A DNA stretch of 64,000 nucleotides. Source: Allomyces arbusculus (Eukaryota; Blastocladiomycota; Blastocladiomycetes; Blastocladiales; Blastocladiaceae). This document shows positions 1 through 10,540 of this stretch, in pieces (the first letter of the stretch is position 1; every line of letters starts with the position of its first letter). A model generated the notes under the pieces. That model was not told where the DNA came from, made no database searches, and worked only from the letters and a program-made list of their open reading frames with translations. The stretch spans positions 1 to 64,000 of the forward strand of contig JADHYV010000010.1 in assembly GCA_027604705.1 (NCBI GenBank), read 5' to 3'. Position numbers and translations under genes: made by a program.

Positions 1-1023
1 GTCGTTGGTGGGTCGCGTCTTGCGGCCCCTCTCCTCTCCAACTCCCGCTGTTCGACCTGAACGATCCGCACAACCACGCCAAACACCAAGTCGTGCTCGC
101 CCGGATCGTGCTCTGCCGTTGCGGCGGCTGCGGTCAGGTTAACGTGTGCGCGTCCATGCGACGCATCAGTGCTGCCACAACACCCCTAGTGGTCATCAAA
201 TCGAGCGACCACGGGGTGGGGGGAAGGCTGAGAGACTGTTCCCAAGTTATTCCCCAGATGACTACCGCTTGCGGCCATAGTGTCTCGTTTTCTGTTTTTC
301 TTTGTTGCGATGCAGCTTGCCGTTCTCCAGTTTGCGCTGATGTTTGCTCCTCTGCACATCGGCAACTATACCCGTGCTTTTGTTCTCGCCATCGCTTCTT
401 TTTGTCCATGCTTGGCTGCTGTTGCCTGACGCATGCGATCGTTCTCCACCAATCGTTCAGACCGTTTGTTGACTGCCAGCCTGTCGATGGATGATCATGT
501 CTGAGCGGTGGTTTTCTTCACTTTGGCCGCGTTTAGCTCCGTGCGTCAATCTATCGTCCATGTTTCTCGGTCGCAGCATGGGTGACCCACGCTCCAGACG
601 GGCTCGGCTGATGCTTCCAGCTCACTGAATGGCGGGCATCATGCTCTCGCGTAAGACAAACAGGCAGCCAAAATCAATCCAATCGCTTGCGCAACAGCAA
701 TCACAACCAAGGCACGAATGAATGCAGGAAGATAATAGAGGATACAAATGACGACGATAATCAAGAAGCGAACTGGACAAAAGAATCGGCGCCACGGCAG
801 CAGAAGCAGAAGCAGGAAAAGCAAACAAGAATCCAACGCAAAGGCAGATGAATCACGGCAAGCACGGAACGAAACGGAAAGACAGGAGAAGAGGAGGGCG
901 GGCAAGAACGGGCAAGATCAGATCGAATCGCAATCCACTTCCATTTGGTTGCATGCCGTTGGGCAGAGAACTTGTACCCTACGTGTGTGTACAGTACCGC
1001 ATCGCATCAGGCCGCCCACTCAA
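1..1023. other. Intergenic, no gene supported
   Basis: Several short open frames exist on both strands, none with a recognisable domain. The right end is the 3' flank of the SSK1 gene. The first ~110 bases read openly in frame 3 and could be the last exon of a gene lying to the left, but too little is present to say. Confidence 0.5.
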
Positions 1024-4000
1024 TCACTGACTGAACTTGATGATCGACTGGATGCTGCCCCACTCGATAATTTTCGACTCGAGCCACTTGAGGTTCAGCG
1101 GCTGGAAAAACGCAACGAGGACCCGCGCAAGTCAGTCAACGCCTGATCGCCAAAGCATGCTAAAATTCCAAAATTTGCGCGCACCTTGCTTATAAAATCA
1201 TTGCAGCCGGCCTGCAGCGCGGCCTTGCGGTCGTCGGGCGTGGAGCTTGCCGTGAGCGCAACGACAATCGAGTTGCACCCGGCGGGCACGGGCGCTGTCG
1301 TCGGAACTGCGCCGGACGCCGCCGGCCGCGCATCGGACTGATCGTCCACATCGTCGCATTTCGCGGCGGCAGCGGCCGCGCTGATCCGATCGGCGTGCGC
1401 GCGGACTAGGTCTGTCAGAGACCGACTGCCGGGCGGCGCCGTGAACCTCGCCGCGGCCCCGCCCGTCCGAACGCGCACGCGCGTACTGATCCCGACGGCC
1501 CCGGGCGACCGGCTCTTGAGGCCGCTGACGGGCGGCGACATTTTCTTGGTTGGCGACGTCGGCGTACTCGTCGGCGGCGACCGCTGCTGCTTGCCGCGCA
1601 TCCCCGCGGCCTTGGCCGCCACCGCGACTTCCGGCTGGCTGATCGCGCGACGGCGCGCGGTCATCCCGGCCGTTGCGACGGTACTCGCCGACCCGGGGAG
1701 TGCTGCGGCACCGCCCGGCCGAGCCGGCGGCGGCTGCGGCGACGGCCCCGCCGCTCTCGCCCGCCTGCCCCCCTGCGTCGCCGTGGGGCCCGGGGACGGG
1801 CTTTGGTGATGACACTTGCGCCGCGCGGCCGCGCGCCGATCCCCGTCCCATTTCGCCTCGACCCCGCGGATCCGGCGCGTCGCCTCGAGCCCGTCCATGA
1901 CGGGCAGCTGCACGTCCATCAGGACCAGGTGGAACTCGGTGCCCGATCCAGGCGGCGCGGCGGCAAAAACGTTCACGGCCTCGGCGCCGTCGCGCGCGGC
2001 CGCGTACCGGATCCCGCGCTGGCTGAGGAATGCCGTCAGGATGCGCAGGTTGATTGGGTTATCTTCCACGAGCAGGACGCGAATCGGCGGGATCACGCGC
2101 CCGCCGCCGCGCGCGCGGTGGTCAGGGCTCGAATACGCTTTCGCGGGGCGTGGGGGTGGCGGGAGGGCCGCGAGGGCCGCAGCCGAATCGGCGGACATTG
2201 TCGGCACGTCGTTGCTCTTATTGCCGGTCGCGCGCGTGGACGACGACGACGACGACGACGGCGACGGATGGAACGCGTGCTCGGCCGACATGGCTGCGAG
2301 CCGCGCCGACTCAACTTCCTGCCGTGCCAAGCGGGACGACATGGTCGCCGCAATATCGAGCGGCGGCGGGACGGCTTTCCGGCTCGCCGTGCGCCGCAGG
2401 CCCGGCGGCCGCACCGGTGCCGGGATCGGTGGCGACCCCGACGTCTCGGTTGGAGTCGACGCGCCCGACTGTTGCGCCGATGGTGTCTGCCCAACGGCCG
2501 CGAGCGCCCCCGGTGCCCCAGGGAACCCGGCCTGGAAATCGATCCGGCGCCGGATCCACGTCGGGTCCTGCATCGTGAAAGCGCGTGAGAGCCGCGGGGG
2601 CGGTTCCACGAGGACGGGCGCGGTCCCGCTAGATACGGGGCTCGCGCCGGGCCGCGCGGGGCTCGTGGGGGAAAGGAGGTGCGGGTGCATCGGCGGAGTC
2701 TCCGCGCGCGGACTTGGTGCGCGGCTTGGCGACGCGGCAGTGCCGCGGAAACTCAACCGCGCGCGTGTGTAATTCGGCGGGCGCGCCACTGGCGCGGTCC
2801 AGTCGGCCGGGGACGTGGGCGAGATCGGCGTCTCTGGCGCATGGGCGCTCGTGCCGCTCGTCATCTGGCCGTGCCCGCCGCCAGATGCGTCATCATTCCG
2901 TACTGCGGACCGCGGCGGGGTCGTCGTCCACGCGCTCGCATACCCGTTAGGCGTGACCGGGGTGAGCGGCAGCGCGACTCCGGGGGGCTCGGCCGGCCAC
3001 GCCGGGTCCCGCGCGATCGCCGGCGTCGCGTATCCCGGCGCGTACTGGCGCAGCGCGAGCATTCCCGCGCGCGTGCGCTGGTAGAGGTCGTGCAGGTGCG
3101 CGACGAGGCTCGGGACAGGCACGCACCCGCTCGCAATCTGCACGGCGATCGTCGACGGGCACCAGGCCATATTGTGCAATGCACGCAGGACCGCGTGCAC
3201 GCCGTGCTGGTCGGGTACGTGCACGAGGACACCGACCGAGGGGGCCTTAGAGACCGGGTCGGCGTGGTCCTCGGCGGGGCCGGTCGTGACGGGTTTCGCG
3301 TCTCCCTGCAACTGCGCCTGGAGTGCCGCGAGCATCACGGCCATATCGTCGACCTGCACGTTACTGACGACCACGAGCGGTGGGAGCTTATCGACGGCAG
3401 CAACCCCGGCAGCGTTGGTCCCGTACGCGAGGTTCGCGAGATTCTGGAACGGGAACGTGCCCCAGGCCGGAGACCAGACACGCGGCGTGACGCCGTGGAA
3501 ACTGTTGCGCCGTTGCACGGCGCCATCGACCGCGGGCGAGATCGGAAATGGTTCTTCCCCGAGCTCCGAATCGATCCCGGCACCCGCGACCAGGCCGACG
3601 GCCAGCGGCGGCGCGAGTCCCGACGGCGTCTGCGCGCCGAGCAATAGCTGCAAGCAGAACCGCCAGAACGAGAGCGACGCGGCGTCCTCGCTGGCGCCGG
3701 CATGCGCGCCGGCGTGCGCGGCCAGGGCACCGCCGAGCGGCCACGGTAGCGTGCTGTGCAGGAGACTCGTCGCGCCGAGCGGGAACGACGCGCCGCGCGA
3801 CGATGACGCTGCCGTCGACATTGTCCCGTTCCCGGTCCCGCCGACGCGCGGCGGATGAGCTTTCGTCACGACCGAGACTGGCAGCGTTAGCTCGATCCCG
3901 AGCAGCGGCACGCGCGCGTGCGCCGGCCCCTCCTCGGCCGACACGGCATGGCTCGCCAACTCGGCCGCGGTTCGGGACGCGGGCGGTGCCACGGACACGG

Positions 4001-4825
4001 GGCATCCGAGCCGCGCAATTGATCCGACTAGCGTGTCCCATGCGGCCTCGGGCGACAGGTGGTCGAGGTGCGGGTAGGCGTGCGTCGGCAGGACTTCGAT
4101 TCCGAGCCGCGCGCCGTCGGCGTCAATGTGCAGCTCGAGCGCGAGGAAGCCGCCCGGGTCGGCCGCATCGAGAACGAGCCCGAGCGCGAGGAGCAGCGTG
4201 CGCGCGAGTTGGGACGGGTCGGCGCGGACCGTGCAGAAGGGCTCGGCGCAGACGAAGTGCACGCGTGTCTGGTGCCGCTCACCGACGAGCGCCGTCTACA
4301 TGGGCGGGCCGGAGGGTGGTCCATCAGTCGCGGCATCACCGGCCGAGTGGACACAGAACGAAAACGTACCGCGTCGACGAGCGTACAGAGCAGCGCGCAG
4401 AGATCCAACTCGATCGTCTCGGCATGCGGCGCCACGGCGGTCGGGACGCGCGCGTTCGGCACGGGCGGCGGAGCGGCATGCAGCGTCCCCGCCAGCGGCG
4501 GCGGCGAGGCCGTGTGCGAGTGCGACGCGGCAAGCACCGCATCGAGCGCGAGCGCCGTCCAGTGCGCAGCCGCCGCGTGCTCGCGGAGAAGCGCGCGCAC
4601 GGGCGAGAGCGGCGAGTCGAGCGCGAGTGGGGACCGCGGCGGCTTGCCGGCGTGATTAGAGAGCACACGCGCGAGATTGTGCGCGGCCTCGGCGGTCGCG
4701 GCCAGCGTCATGGTCAGGACGCGCAGTTGCGCGGCGCCTGCGACCATCGCGGTGGCAGGGCCGGAGCCGGCAGCGGCGGTTGGGTCGCACAGCGTGTAGG
4801 AGAGGGCGGCGTCGGTCGGCCGCAT
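1024..4825 (-). CDS. SSK1: SSK1-type response regulator of the HOG stress pathway
   Basis: Cytoplasmic response regulator that in fungi receives phosphate from a Ypd1-type phosphotransfer protein and controls the Ssk2/Ssk22 MAPKKK of the Hog1 cascade. Three exons give 1214 aa: 4825-4370, 4295-1185, 1101-1024 (introns GTACGT...TGTAG and GTGCGC...CCAG). The C-terminal receiver starts near residue 888 with LLVEDNPINL. The phosphoacceptor Asp is in LVLMDVQLPVMDG (about residue 946, codon at 1914-1916). ALTAS and GCNDFISK follow, and the last exon supplies PLNLKWLESKIIEWGSIQS, typical of SSK1. The N-terminal half looks like the degenerate histidine-kinase-like region of SSK1 proteins (ELDLCALLCTLVDAV; VRADPSQLARTLLLALG). 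Odd: an Arg/Ser/Pro-rich insertion of about 190 aa lies inside the receiver, between the phosphosite helix and ALTAS. It stays open in frame and has no obvious splice sites. Start is the first ATG of the conserved frame; the frame is open further upstream. Confidence 0.88.
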
Positions 4826-5583
4826 CAGGCGGCAGCGCGCGTCGTCGCGCGGCCGAGACGCGCTCGGTATGATGGCGGTGGTACGACGGACCGGAGCGCC
4901 GCGTTGCACCGGGTCGATTGCGTGCGCGGAGAGGGACGCCGGCGTGAGGGAAGGGCGTGCCGAGGACGCGTCGGGGTGCAGTGGGAAGCCGAGACGACGG
5001 TGCGTTGCGCGCGCGCTGGAGCAGACAACGACCAAGTCAAGGAGGAGGCGGTGCGGGCGCGAGCGCAATCGGAGGGGACAGGTGCGATGCACGGGGCAGG
5101 ACGCGGTTGCGGGGAACGGGGACCGCAAGCGCGACCGTGGCGACGGTCGACAGCAGCTGTGGGTGGTGGCCAGGGAGAGAGAGCGAGAGAAGAGCCGTGA
5201 GCGGCGCGATCGAGATTCCGCGGAGTCCTCCCCCGCAGCGCATGCGACCTGCGAGTCGAAAGGGGTCCGGGCGCCGTCCGGCACGCCCCGACGAAACGCG
5301 CGCGCTGACGTGGTCCGACCCATCTCGCCCTGCGCGACGCGCGCGCCCATCATGCGGCACATCACACATGGCGCCGTGTCTTTCTGTGTCCCAAGCGCCC
5401 GGCCCCTGACCTGGCCAACTCGGCAACCGCGCCTTCGTGTCTGGATCCCATCCCTCCGGCGAGGCACGCCCACGCAGCAACGATGAACGTTACATTTCCT
5501 ATCCAACTTGTCCCTCCGTTCCCGCTAGTCTCATCCGTGCCCAGTCCCTCCAATGCATCTCTGCGCATGCTCGATCTCACCAC
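4826..5583. promoter_or_regulatory. 5' flank of SSK1
   Basis: This 758-base stretch lies between the SSK1 start and the stop codon of the next minus-strand gene, so it should hold the SSK1 promoter and 5' UTR. It is GC-rich with long shadow frames; I see no clear TATA box. Confidence 0.4.
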
Positions 5584-6315
5584 TCACCACGCGCGCGACT
5601 CGAGCAACCCGTACCGGCGCGCATCCGCCAACACCTCCTCCGCCCCCGCAACGACCATCGCCATCAACTCGAGCGCGACCTCGGCCGACCGGTCGCGCGC
5701 CGGCACGCGCTCTCCATCCCAGTTGCGCGGCATCGTTGGCACTACCTTGTTCGACCTTGGCTTGTGCATGACCGCGGCCGCCACGTGCAGCGGCCACTCG
5801 GTCAGCGAAATTGCGTCCTCGGACTTGAGGACCACCTCCTCTTCATCGGCCGACTCGACTGCGGGCGCGGCGCGCGAGGCAAACTGGACGCGTGCGTCGA
5901 GCAGCGACGCGACGTCGAACGGCGGGGCATAGTCGCTTGCAGGCGCGGGGGACGGCGCGGCCGATCCGGCCACGTCGTCGTCGTCGTCGTCGTTGGAATA
6001 GGTGGGTGCGGCGCGCGGCGTCGCGGTGGCGACGACGGTGCGCGTGTAGGTGCGCGTGTGCGTGACGGTCTGCGTCGCGCGCACGGCGGCGGGCGCGACC
6101 GCCGCGGGTGGCACTGGACCGACGGGAGTGTTGAGGTGGTTGCGCACGGCGATCAGGATGCGGTCCATCATGTTGGTCGAGGGAAGCGCCGACGTGCTCG
6201 CATGTGCGCCGTGCGGGGCGACGGCGGTGAGCACGAGCAGGGTCACGGCGACGAGAGAGAGGAACGGGAGCGGGCGGGTCGCGCGCCGCGACGAGGGCTT
6301 GGAAGCGGGCATCAT
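5584..6315 (-). CDS. Hypothetical secreted or membrane-anchored protein (243 aa)
   Basis: Single-exon frame. The chosen start (MMPASKPSSRR) is followed by a basic stretch and a hydrophobic run (LPFLSLVAVTLLVLTAVA) ending in AHAS, which looks like a signal peptide cleaved near residue 40. The rest is Ala/Pro/Thr-rich with a Thr/Arg stretch (TVTHTRTYTRTVVATAT), a run of six Asp, and an amphipathic C-terminus (EVALELMAMVVAGAEEVLADARRYGLLES). The frame is open upstream with other start codons, but only this ATG puts the hydrophobic segment at the N-terminus. I do not recognise a family. It is divergent from the calaxin gene. Confidence 0.5.
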   Translation of the reverse strand: MMPASKPSSRRATRPLPFLSLVAVTLLVLTAVAPHGAHASTSALPSTNMMDRILIAVRNHLNTPVGPVPPAAVAPAAVRATQTVTHTRTYTRTVVATATPRAAPTYSNDDDDDDVAGSAAPSPAPASDYAPPFDVASLLDARVQFASRAAPAVESADEEEVVLKSEDAISLTEWPLHVAAAVMHKPRSNKVVPTMPRNWDGERVPARDRSAEVALELMAMVVAGAEEVLADARRYGLLESRAW

Positions 6316-6760
6316 GGTTGTCGGTCGCGAGGATTCGGGTCGGGTTCGGGGTGGTCGGGTCACGGATGGGTCTTGGCTGCGACCAGACGGCACGGCGGGA
6401 TGGTCTTGAAGCGGAACGGTGCGGCAAGTCGCGGTCGGCCGAGGATCGCGCGTGGTGGAGTTGCGATCGTGCAGCCAGCGGCCCCGCGACACGGTGGAGC
6501 CAGCCCGCGTGGCGTGCGGTGAGAGACGCGCCTGGCGCGTCGCACGAGAAGACGGCGTGACCCGAGGCGCGAGACGTTCCGCGCCTCCGTTGTCGCGCGT
6601 GTCGCCGTCGTGAGCTGCCGATCCCGTCGTGCACACCGCGAAATCGACACCGACATCACCGCGAATGATCGACCCACCCGGCACCGGCCGCATTCGCGCG
6701 CCCAGCACGACCAGCGCCCCCGGCACGAGCCGCCCGCGGCAAGCCGCGGCCGGCACCAAC
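6316..6760. promoter_or_regulatory. Divergent promoter region, secreted hypothetical / calaxin
   Basis: This 445-base gap separates two divergently oriented starts and must hold both promoters. No TATA box is evident. Confidence 0.35.
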
Positions 6761-7780
6761 ATGGCCGCGGCCAAGGCGCCCTTGACCATCGACGACCTCG
6801 TTAAAGTCACCAACCGTACCGCCGTCTCGGCACGCACGACGTCTCCACGCTAATTTGACTGATCCTCTATTCGGCGCGGGTAGTGGCCAAGTCGGACCTC
6901 GAGCAGCTGCAGCGCAAGTTTCAGCAACTCGCGCCCGTGCACGACAAGGTCGACCGGTCACACTTTCGCGACCTGTTGTGCGACAAGTTTGGAATTGATG
7001 ACTCGCTGCTCATGGATCGCAGTATGTTTCGTCGTCCTTCGGCTGGACTTCGATGTGCACGCTCACGACTCGCCCCGCCAGTCTTCCGCTGCTTTGACGT
7101 TGACGCCGACAACTACATATCTTTTGACGAGTTTGCCAAGGGAATGAGCGTCTTTCTCAAGGGCAAGTTTGAGGAGCGCATGAAGTGTACGTTCCTCTCG
7201 TTGCAACGCGGCGCCGCCAAACTGACCCGACTCGGACTCGACCTCTAGTCTGCTTCCGCATCTATGACCTCAACGGCGACCGGTACATCTCCAAGGAGGA
7301 AATGTTCCAGCTCTTGAAAAATTGTCTCGTGAAGGTACCCACCCGCTCTCCCCTCCTCCTCCCACCTCCTCCCCACCCCACCCATCCATCTCACCCTCCC
7401 CACCATGTATGTAGGGCGCCGAAGAAGACGAAGACGGCGTGAAAGACCTCGTCGACCTGGTCCTGAAGAAGCTCGACGAGGACCGCGACGGCCGTGTGTC
7501 GGAGGCCGACTACCTCGGCGCCGTCGCCAAGGAAAACCTGTTGCTCGAAGCGTTTGGCCAGTGCCTGCCGCTCATCAAGGACGTCGAGGCCTTTCTCAGC
7601 GATAACGGGCTCGCCGACCTTGTGCGCGGTGGGGCCGCCGACGCCGAGTCCCCGCGGCGGCCCGGGTCGTCGCAGTACTTGCTGGGTGGCGGCGGTGGGG
7701 CCGCGGGCGGTGGAGCGGGGGCAGGGAGTCCGGCACGGAACGGGTCGAGCCGCAGCAAGTCGCGCGTGCTGGTGCCGTGA
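6761..7780 (+). CDS. EFCAB1: Calaxin / EFCAB1-type EF-hand protein of the ciliary dynein system
   Basis: Calcium sensor that in animals sits with the outer dynein arm of motile cilia. Five exons, 249 aa: 6761-6815, 6884-7021, 7082-7186, 7249-7334, 7415-7780 (donors GTACCG, GTATGT, GTACGT, GTACCC). The order of conserved blocks follows animal calaxin: FGIDDSLLMDRIFRCFD, GKFEERMKFCFRIYDLNGD, YISKEEMFQLLKNCL, GVKDLVDLVLKKLDEDRDG, LLLEAFGQCLP. EF-hand loops are at residues 70-81 (DVDADNYISFDE) and 106-117 (DLNGDRYISKEE), both with good ligands, and at 149-160 (DEDRDGRVSEAD), where the usual final Glu is Asp. The C-terminal ~50 residues are Gly/Ser-rich and lineage-specific. Exon phases all fit. 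This gene implies a flagellated life stage. It is a calaxin rather than calmodulin or calcineurin B because of the MDRIFRCFD and LLLEAFG blocks and the three-loop layout. Confidence 0.88.
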
Positions 7781-7941
7781 ATATTGAGGAAGGGACTGGG
7801 AAGGTGAGGGGGAGGGAGACTGAGAAACGGAACTCGAATAGATCCATTCATTTCCACGCGATTGATGCATTTCACTGTGTATCCCCCCGCCAACGTGTTC
7901 ACGTCACCACCAGTCCACCCAGAAGTCTCACCTCGCTCCAT

Positions 7942-10154
7942 TCACTGCCCGCCGACCACCTGCACATACGACCGCGGGAACATGCCGCACCGGCGCCGGT
8001 CCATCGACATGCCCCTGGTCCACCCGGACCCGGCATCCAACTGCAAAATCTCAATCGTTTCGCCTGGGACGAGCCCCATTTCGTCGGGTTCCGTCGCATT
8101 GTACTGGTAGAGCACCATCGCAAGCGTGCGCGGCGGAGGAGGAGGCGCGGCACCCGCGGCCGCGGGCGGGGGCGGTGGAGCCGGCGCGACGCGCGGCGAC
8201 GGCACGCTGGCGTACTGCGCGGGCGGCGGCGGGAGGAAGTAGTCTTGGTGTGGTGGGGGCGGGTAGGCCTGCGGTTGCGGCGACGGGTAGGCTTGCTGCT
8301 GCTGATGGGAGGGCTGCGGCGGCGGCGGGTAATGCTGCTGTTGCTGAAATTGCGGTTGCTGGTGCTGCAGCGGTTGTTGGTACTGCTGGCCCGGCGGCGC
8401 CGCATACTGTTGGCCGAGCGGCGCCGCGTACTGCGCTCCGGCCGGCGGCGGCGGCATATACTGCCCTTGCCCTTGCCCTTGCCCTTGCCCTTGCCCTTGC
8501 CCCGGGTACCCTTGCTGCTGCTGCGCGTACCCCTGCTGGAACTGCTGCTGCCCCATCGGCGGCGGCGGCACTTGATATCCCTGCTGCCCCAGCCCGCCAT
8601 ACTGCCCTTGCACTGCATAACCCCCCTGCAACCCAGCAGGCCCGTACCCCGACCGCACTGACTCCGACCCGGACCGCACCGTGCCCTGGCCCGACCCAGC
8701 GCGCGCCGTCGGGTACCCGTCCGCCCTGGGCGGGGGCGGGCCGTGCATACTGAGCGCCTGCACCGACGCGACCGTCGGCGGGTACGACGCGCCGCCGTAG
8801 TAGTCGGTCACGGCCACCGGCGTGTTTTGCGATGGCGGGAGCGCCACGACCGAGCTCCGCGCGCCGCCCGCGCCGGCGGTGGTGGGGAGGGGCGGGGGTG
8901 GGGGAGGAAGGGTCGCGTCGCGCGGGAGCGACGGCGGGGGTGGGACGGATCTCGGGAGGGAGGACGGCGGCGGCGTGGAAAACGCGGGTGGGGGCGGTGG
9001 CGGAGGCAGATCCGCGCCCGGCGCGGGGAGCGGGGGCGGGGGCGGGGGCGGAACGTCGTCGAGCGACTCGTCCGACGCGCTGACGGCGGACGCCGGGATC
9101 GATTTGGGAGTGAGCGAGCTCAGGCGGCGCGCGGCAATGTCGCCGAGCATGCCGCCAGATGCGCGGGAGCCGGTGCCGCTCGCACTGCCGGCGGCTGCGT
9201 CGGCGGCGGCCGCGAGGATCGTGGCTGGTGGTAAAGGGGTGCCGACGCGGTCGAGCGCGCCGAGATCGAGCCGTTTCGGGACACGCAGCGAGGAGGTGAC
9301 GGTGGATGTGATTGTCGGGGGGAGGGTTGGCGGAGTCAGCGAGCTGCCGGGGCGAGAGGGGGGTGCGGTGGTCGTGCGCTTGCGTGGGGCCGGGTCGTCG
9401 GTAGAGGGGCTGGGATCGGTGGCGGCGCCGGGAGTCAACGAAGAGGCAGTCGAGGCCGACGTCGGGCGGGGCTTGGGGGTAGATGGGGCCGGGGTCGCTG
9501 CGGCGGCTGCGTTTTCGAGCGGGGCCGACGAGCGCGTGTCGGTGCGAATGGCCAGGTCGTACAGCTGGTCGTAGCGCTAGTGTGTACCAAATGTTCGTCA
9601 ATCCTGCCCCGACCCAATGTCCCAGCGTCAGATCGAAAACGGCATACCTCGCGCGCCGCATCGAGCGCGACCGCATGCTCACCCAACTCATCCGCACACC
9701 GCGCGGCCGCATCCGTGACAGCTCCCGCGGCGCGGTTCATGTACTCGGCGACGCGGGCCAACGCCTGCGCCGCGCACGCCTCGGCCTGCGCGTGCATGCC
9801 CGCGAGCGTCGCGACCGCGTCGGGCGACGCCAGATTCACCGCCAACACGGCGGCCCTCTGCCGCGCAACAAAGTCGAGCAGATCATCGGCGGCGGACACG
9901 AGCGGGTTTACGGCACGCGCGTTGACGGTGGCTTCCCACTGGTCCCAGTGCGCGGCCGAGGCGCGCGCGTCGGCGCCGTGGACGGGCGGCTGCGAAGAGA
10001 AGCGCGAGAGCGTCATAGCTGAGTTGGGCGTGTTGCCTCCGCCGGCGGCGGCGGGATCGAGCAGGTGCATCGAGAGGGCGGGTGAGGGCGGGGCGGAGAG
10101 ACCGGGTGGTGCGGCTCCCGCGCCGGGAGGCGCAGCGAGAACGGCGCTCGGCAT
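7942..10154 (-). CDS. ABI-like protein with C-terminal SH3 domain (putative SCAR/WAVE complex subunit)
   Basis: Two exons, 713 aa: 10154-9648 and 9576-7942 (intron GTATGC...ACTAG). The last ~55 residues are an SH3 domain (LAMVLYQYNATEPDEMGLV, ETIEIL, GWTRG, GMFPRSYVQVV). Near residues 110-185 there is a helical region (ALARVAEYMNRAAGAVTDAA, spanning the intron to RYDQLYDLAIRTDT) that resembles the QSLASVAYQIN...VARREIG helix of Abl-interactor proteins. Between them is a very long Pro-rich and Gln/Tyr-rich linker, as in ABI. If correct, it would act in the complex that turns on Arp2/3 actin branching. The SH3 call is firm. The ABI call rests on domain order and a weak helix match; another SH3 scaffold is possible. 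A run of about six Gly-Gln dipeptides comes from a hexanucleotide repeat at 8461-8503. Confidence 0.6.
8461..8503. repeat. Coding hexanucleotide repeat (CCCTTG)n
   Basis: About six tandem CCCTTG units within the linker of the ABI-like gene, read on the minus strand as Gly-Gln repeats. Length is probably variable between strains. Confidence 0.8.
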
Positions 10155-10540
10155 GGCGGCGTGCGATTGCGGGATGAGGGCGCAAGTGCGGGGCGCAAGC
10201 GCGGCGGTCGATGCCGCGTCGTTCGTCGAGCGGCAGCGAGGTGCGCGACAAGGCGGTGCGGTGCGAGACGACGTGGGACAGACGCGTTCCTGGCGGGGAG
10301 CACGCGAGAGTCACGCGAGACACGCGAAGTGATGCCACCGCGGCCTCGGCTCGTCCCTCCTTGTCACGCGCGCCGTGGTTCGCGTGCCGCTCACCGACAC
10401 CGCGCAGATGCGGTCAGATTCGCTCCACCACCGTCCGTCCACCACCGCCGACGGCACGCGGGGCAGTGCCGACGCTCGCAACCGCACCGTACCCGCAACT
10501 CCGGCTCCGCGTGCCACCAACCGACCCAAGCGCGCCCACG
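10155..10540. promoter_or_regulatory. Divergent region, ABI-like / hotdog-like genes
   Basis: 386 bases between two divergent starts. The plus-strand frame stays open back to an ATG at 10211, so part of this could be coding if the downstream gene starts earlier. No TATA box is seen. Confidence 0.35.

Noticed and set aside
93-494. 133-codon plus-strand frame at the left edge
   Set aside because: Begins at GTG, Cys/Ser/Arg-rich without domain; only the first ~110 bases might be the end of an exon from a gene to the left, which cannot be shown.
3548-5200. 550-codon open frame on the plus strand opposite SSK1
   Set aside because: Arg/Ala/Gly-rich shadow of the GC-rich SSK1 coding strand, without any domain.
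7777-8661. 294-codon plus-strand frame after calaxin with Arg/Leu runs
   Set aside because: Shadow of the Gln/Gly/Pro-rich linker of the ABI-like gene on the other strand.
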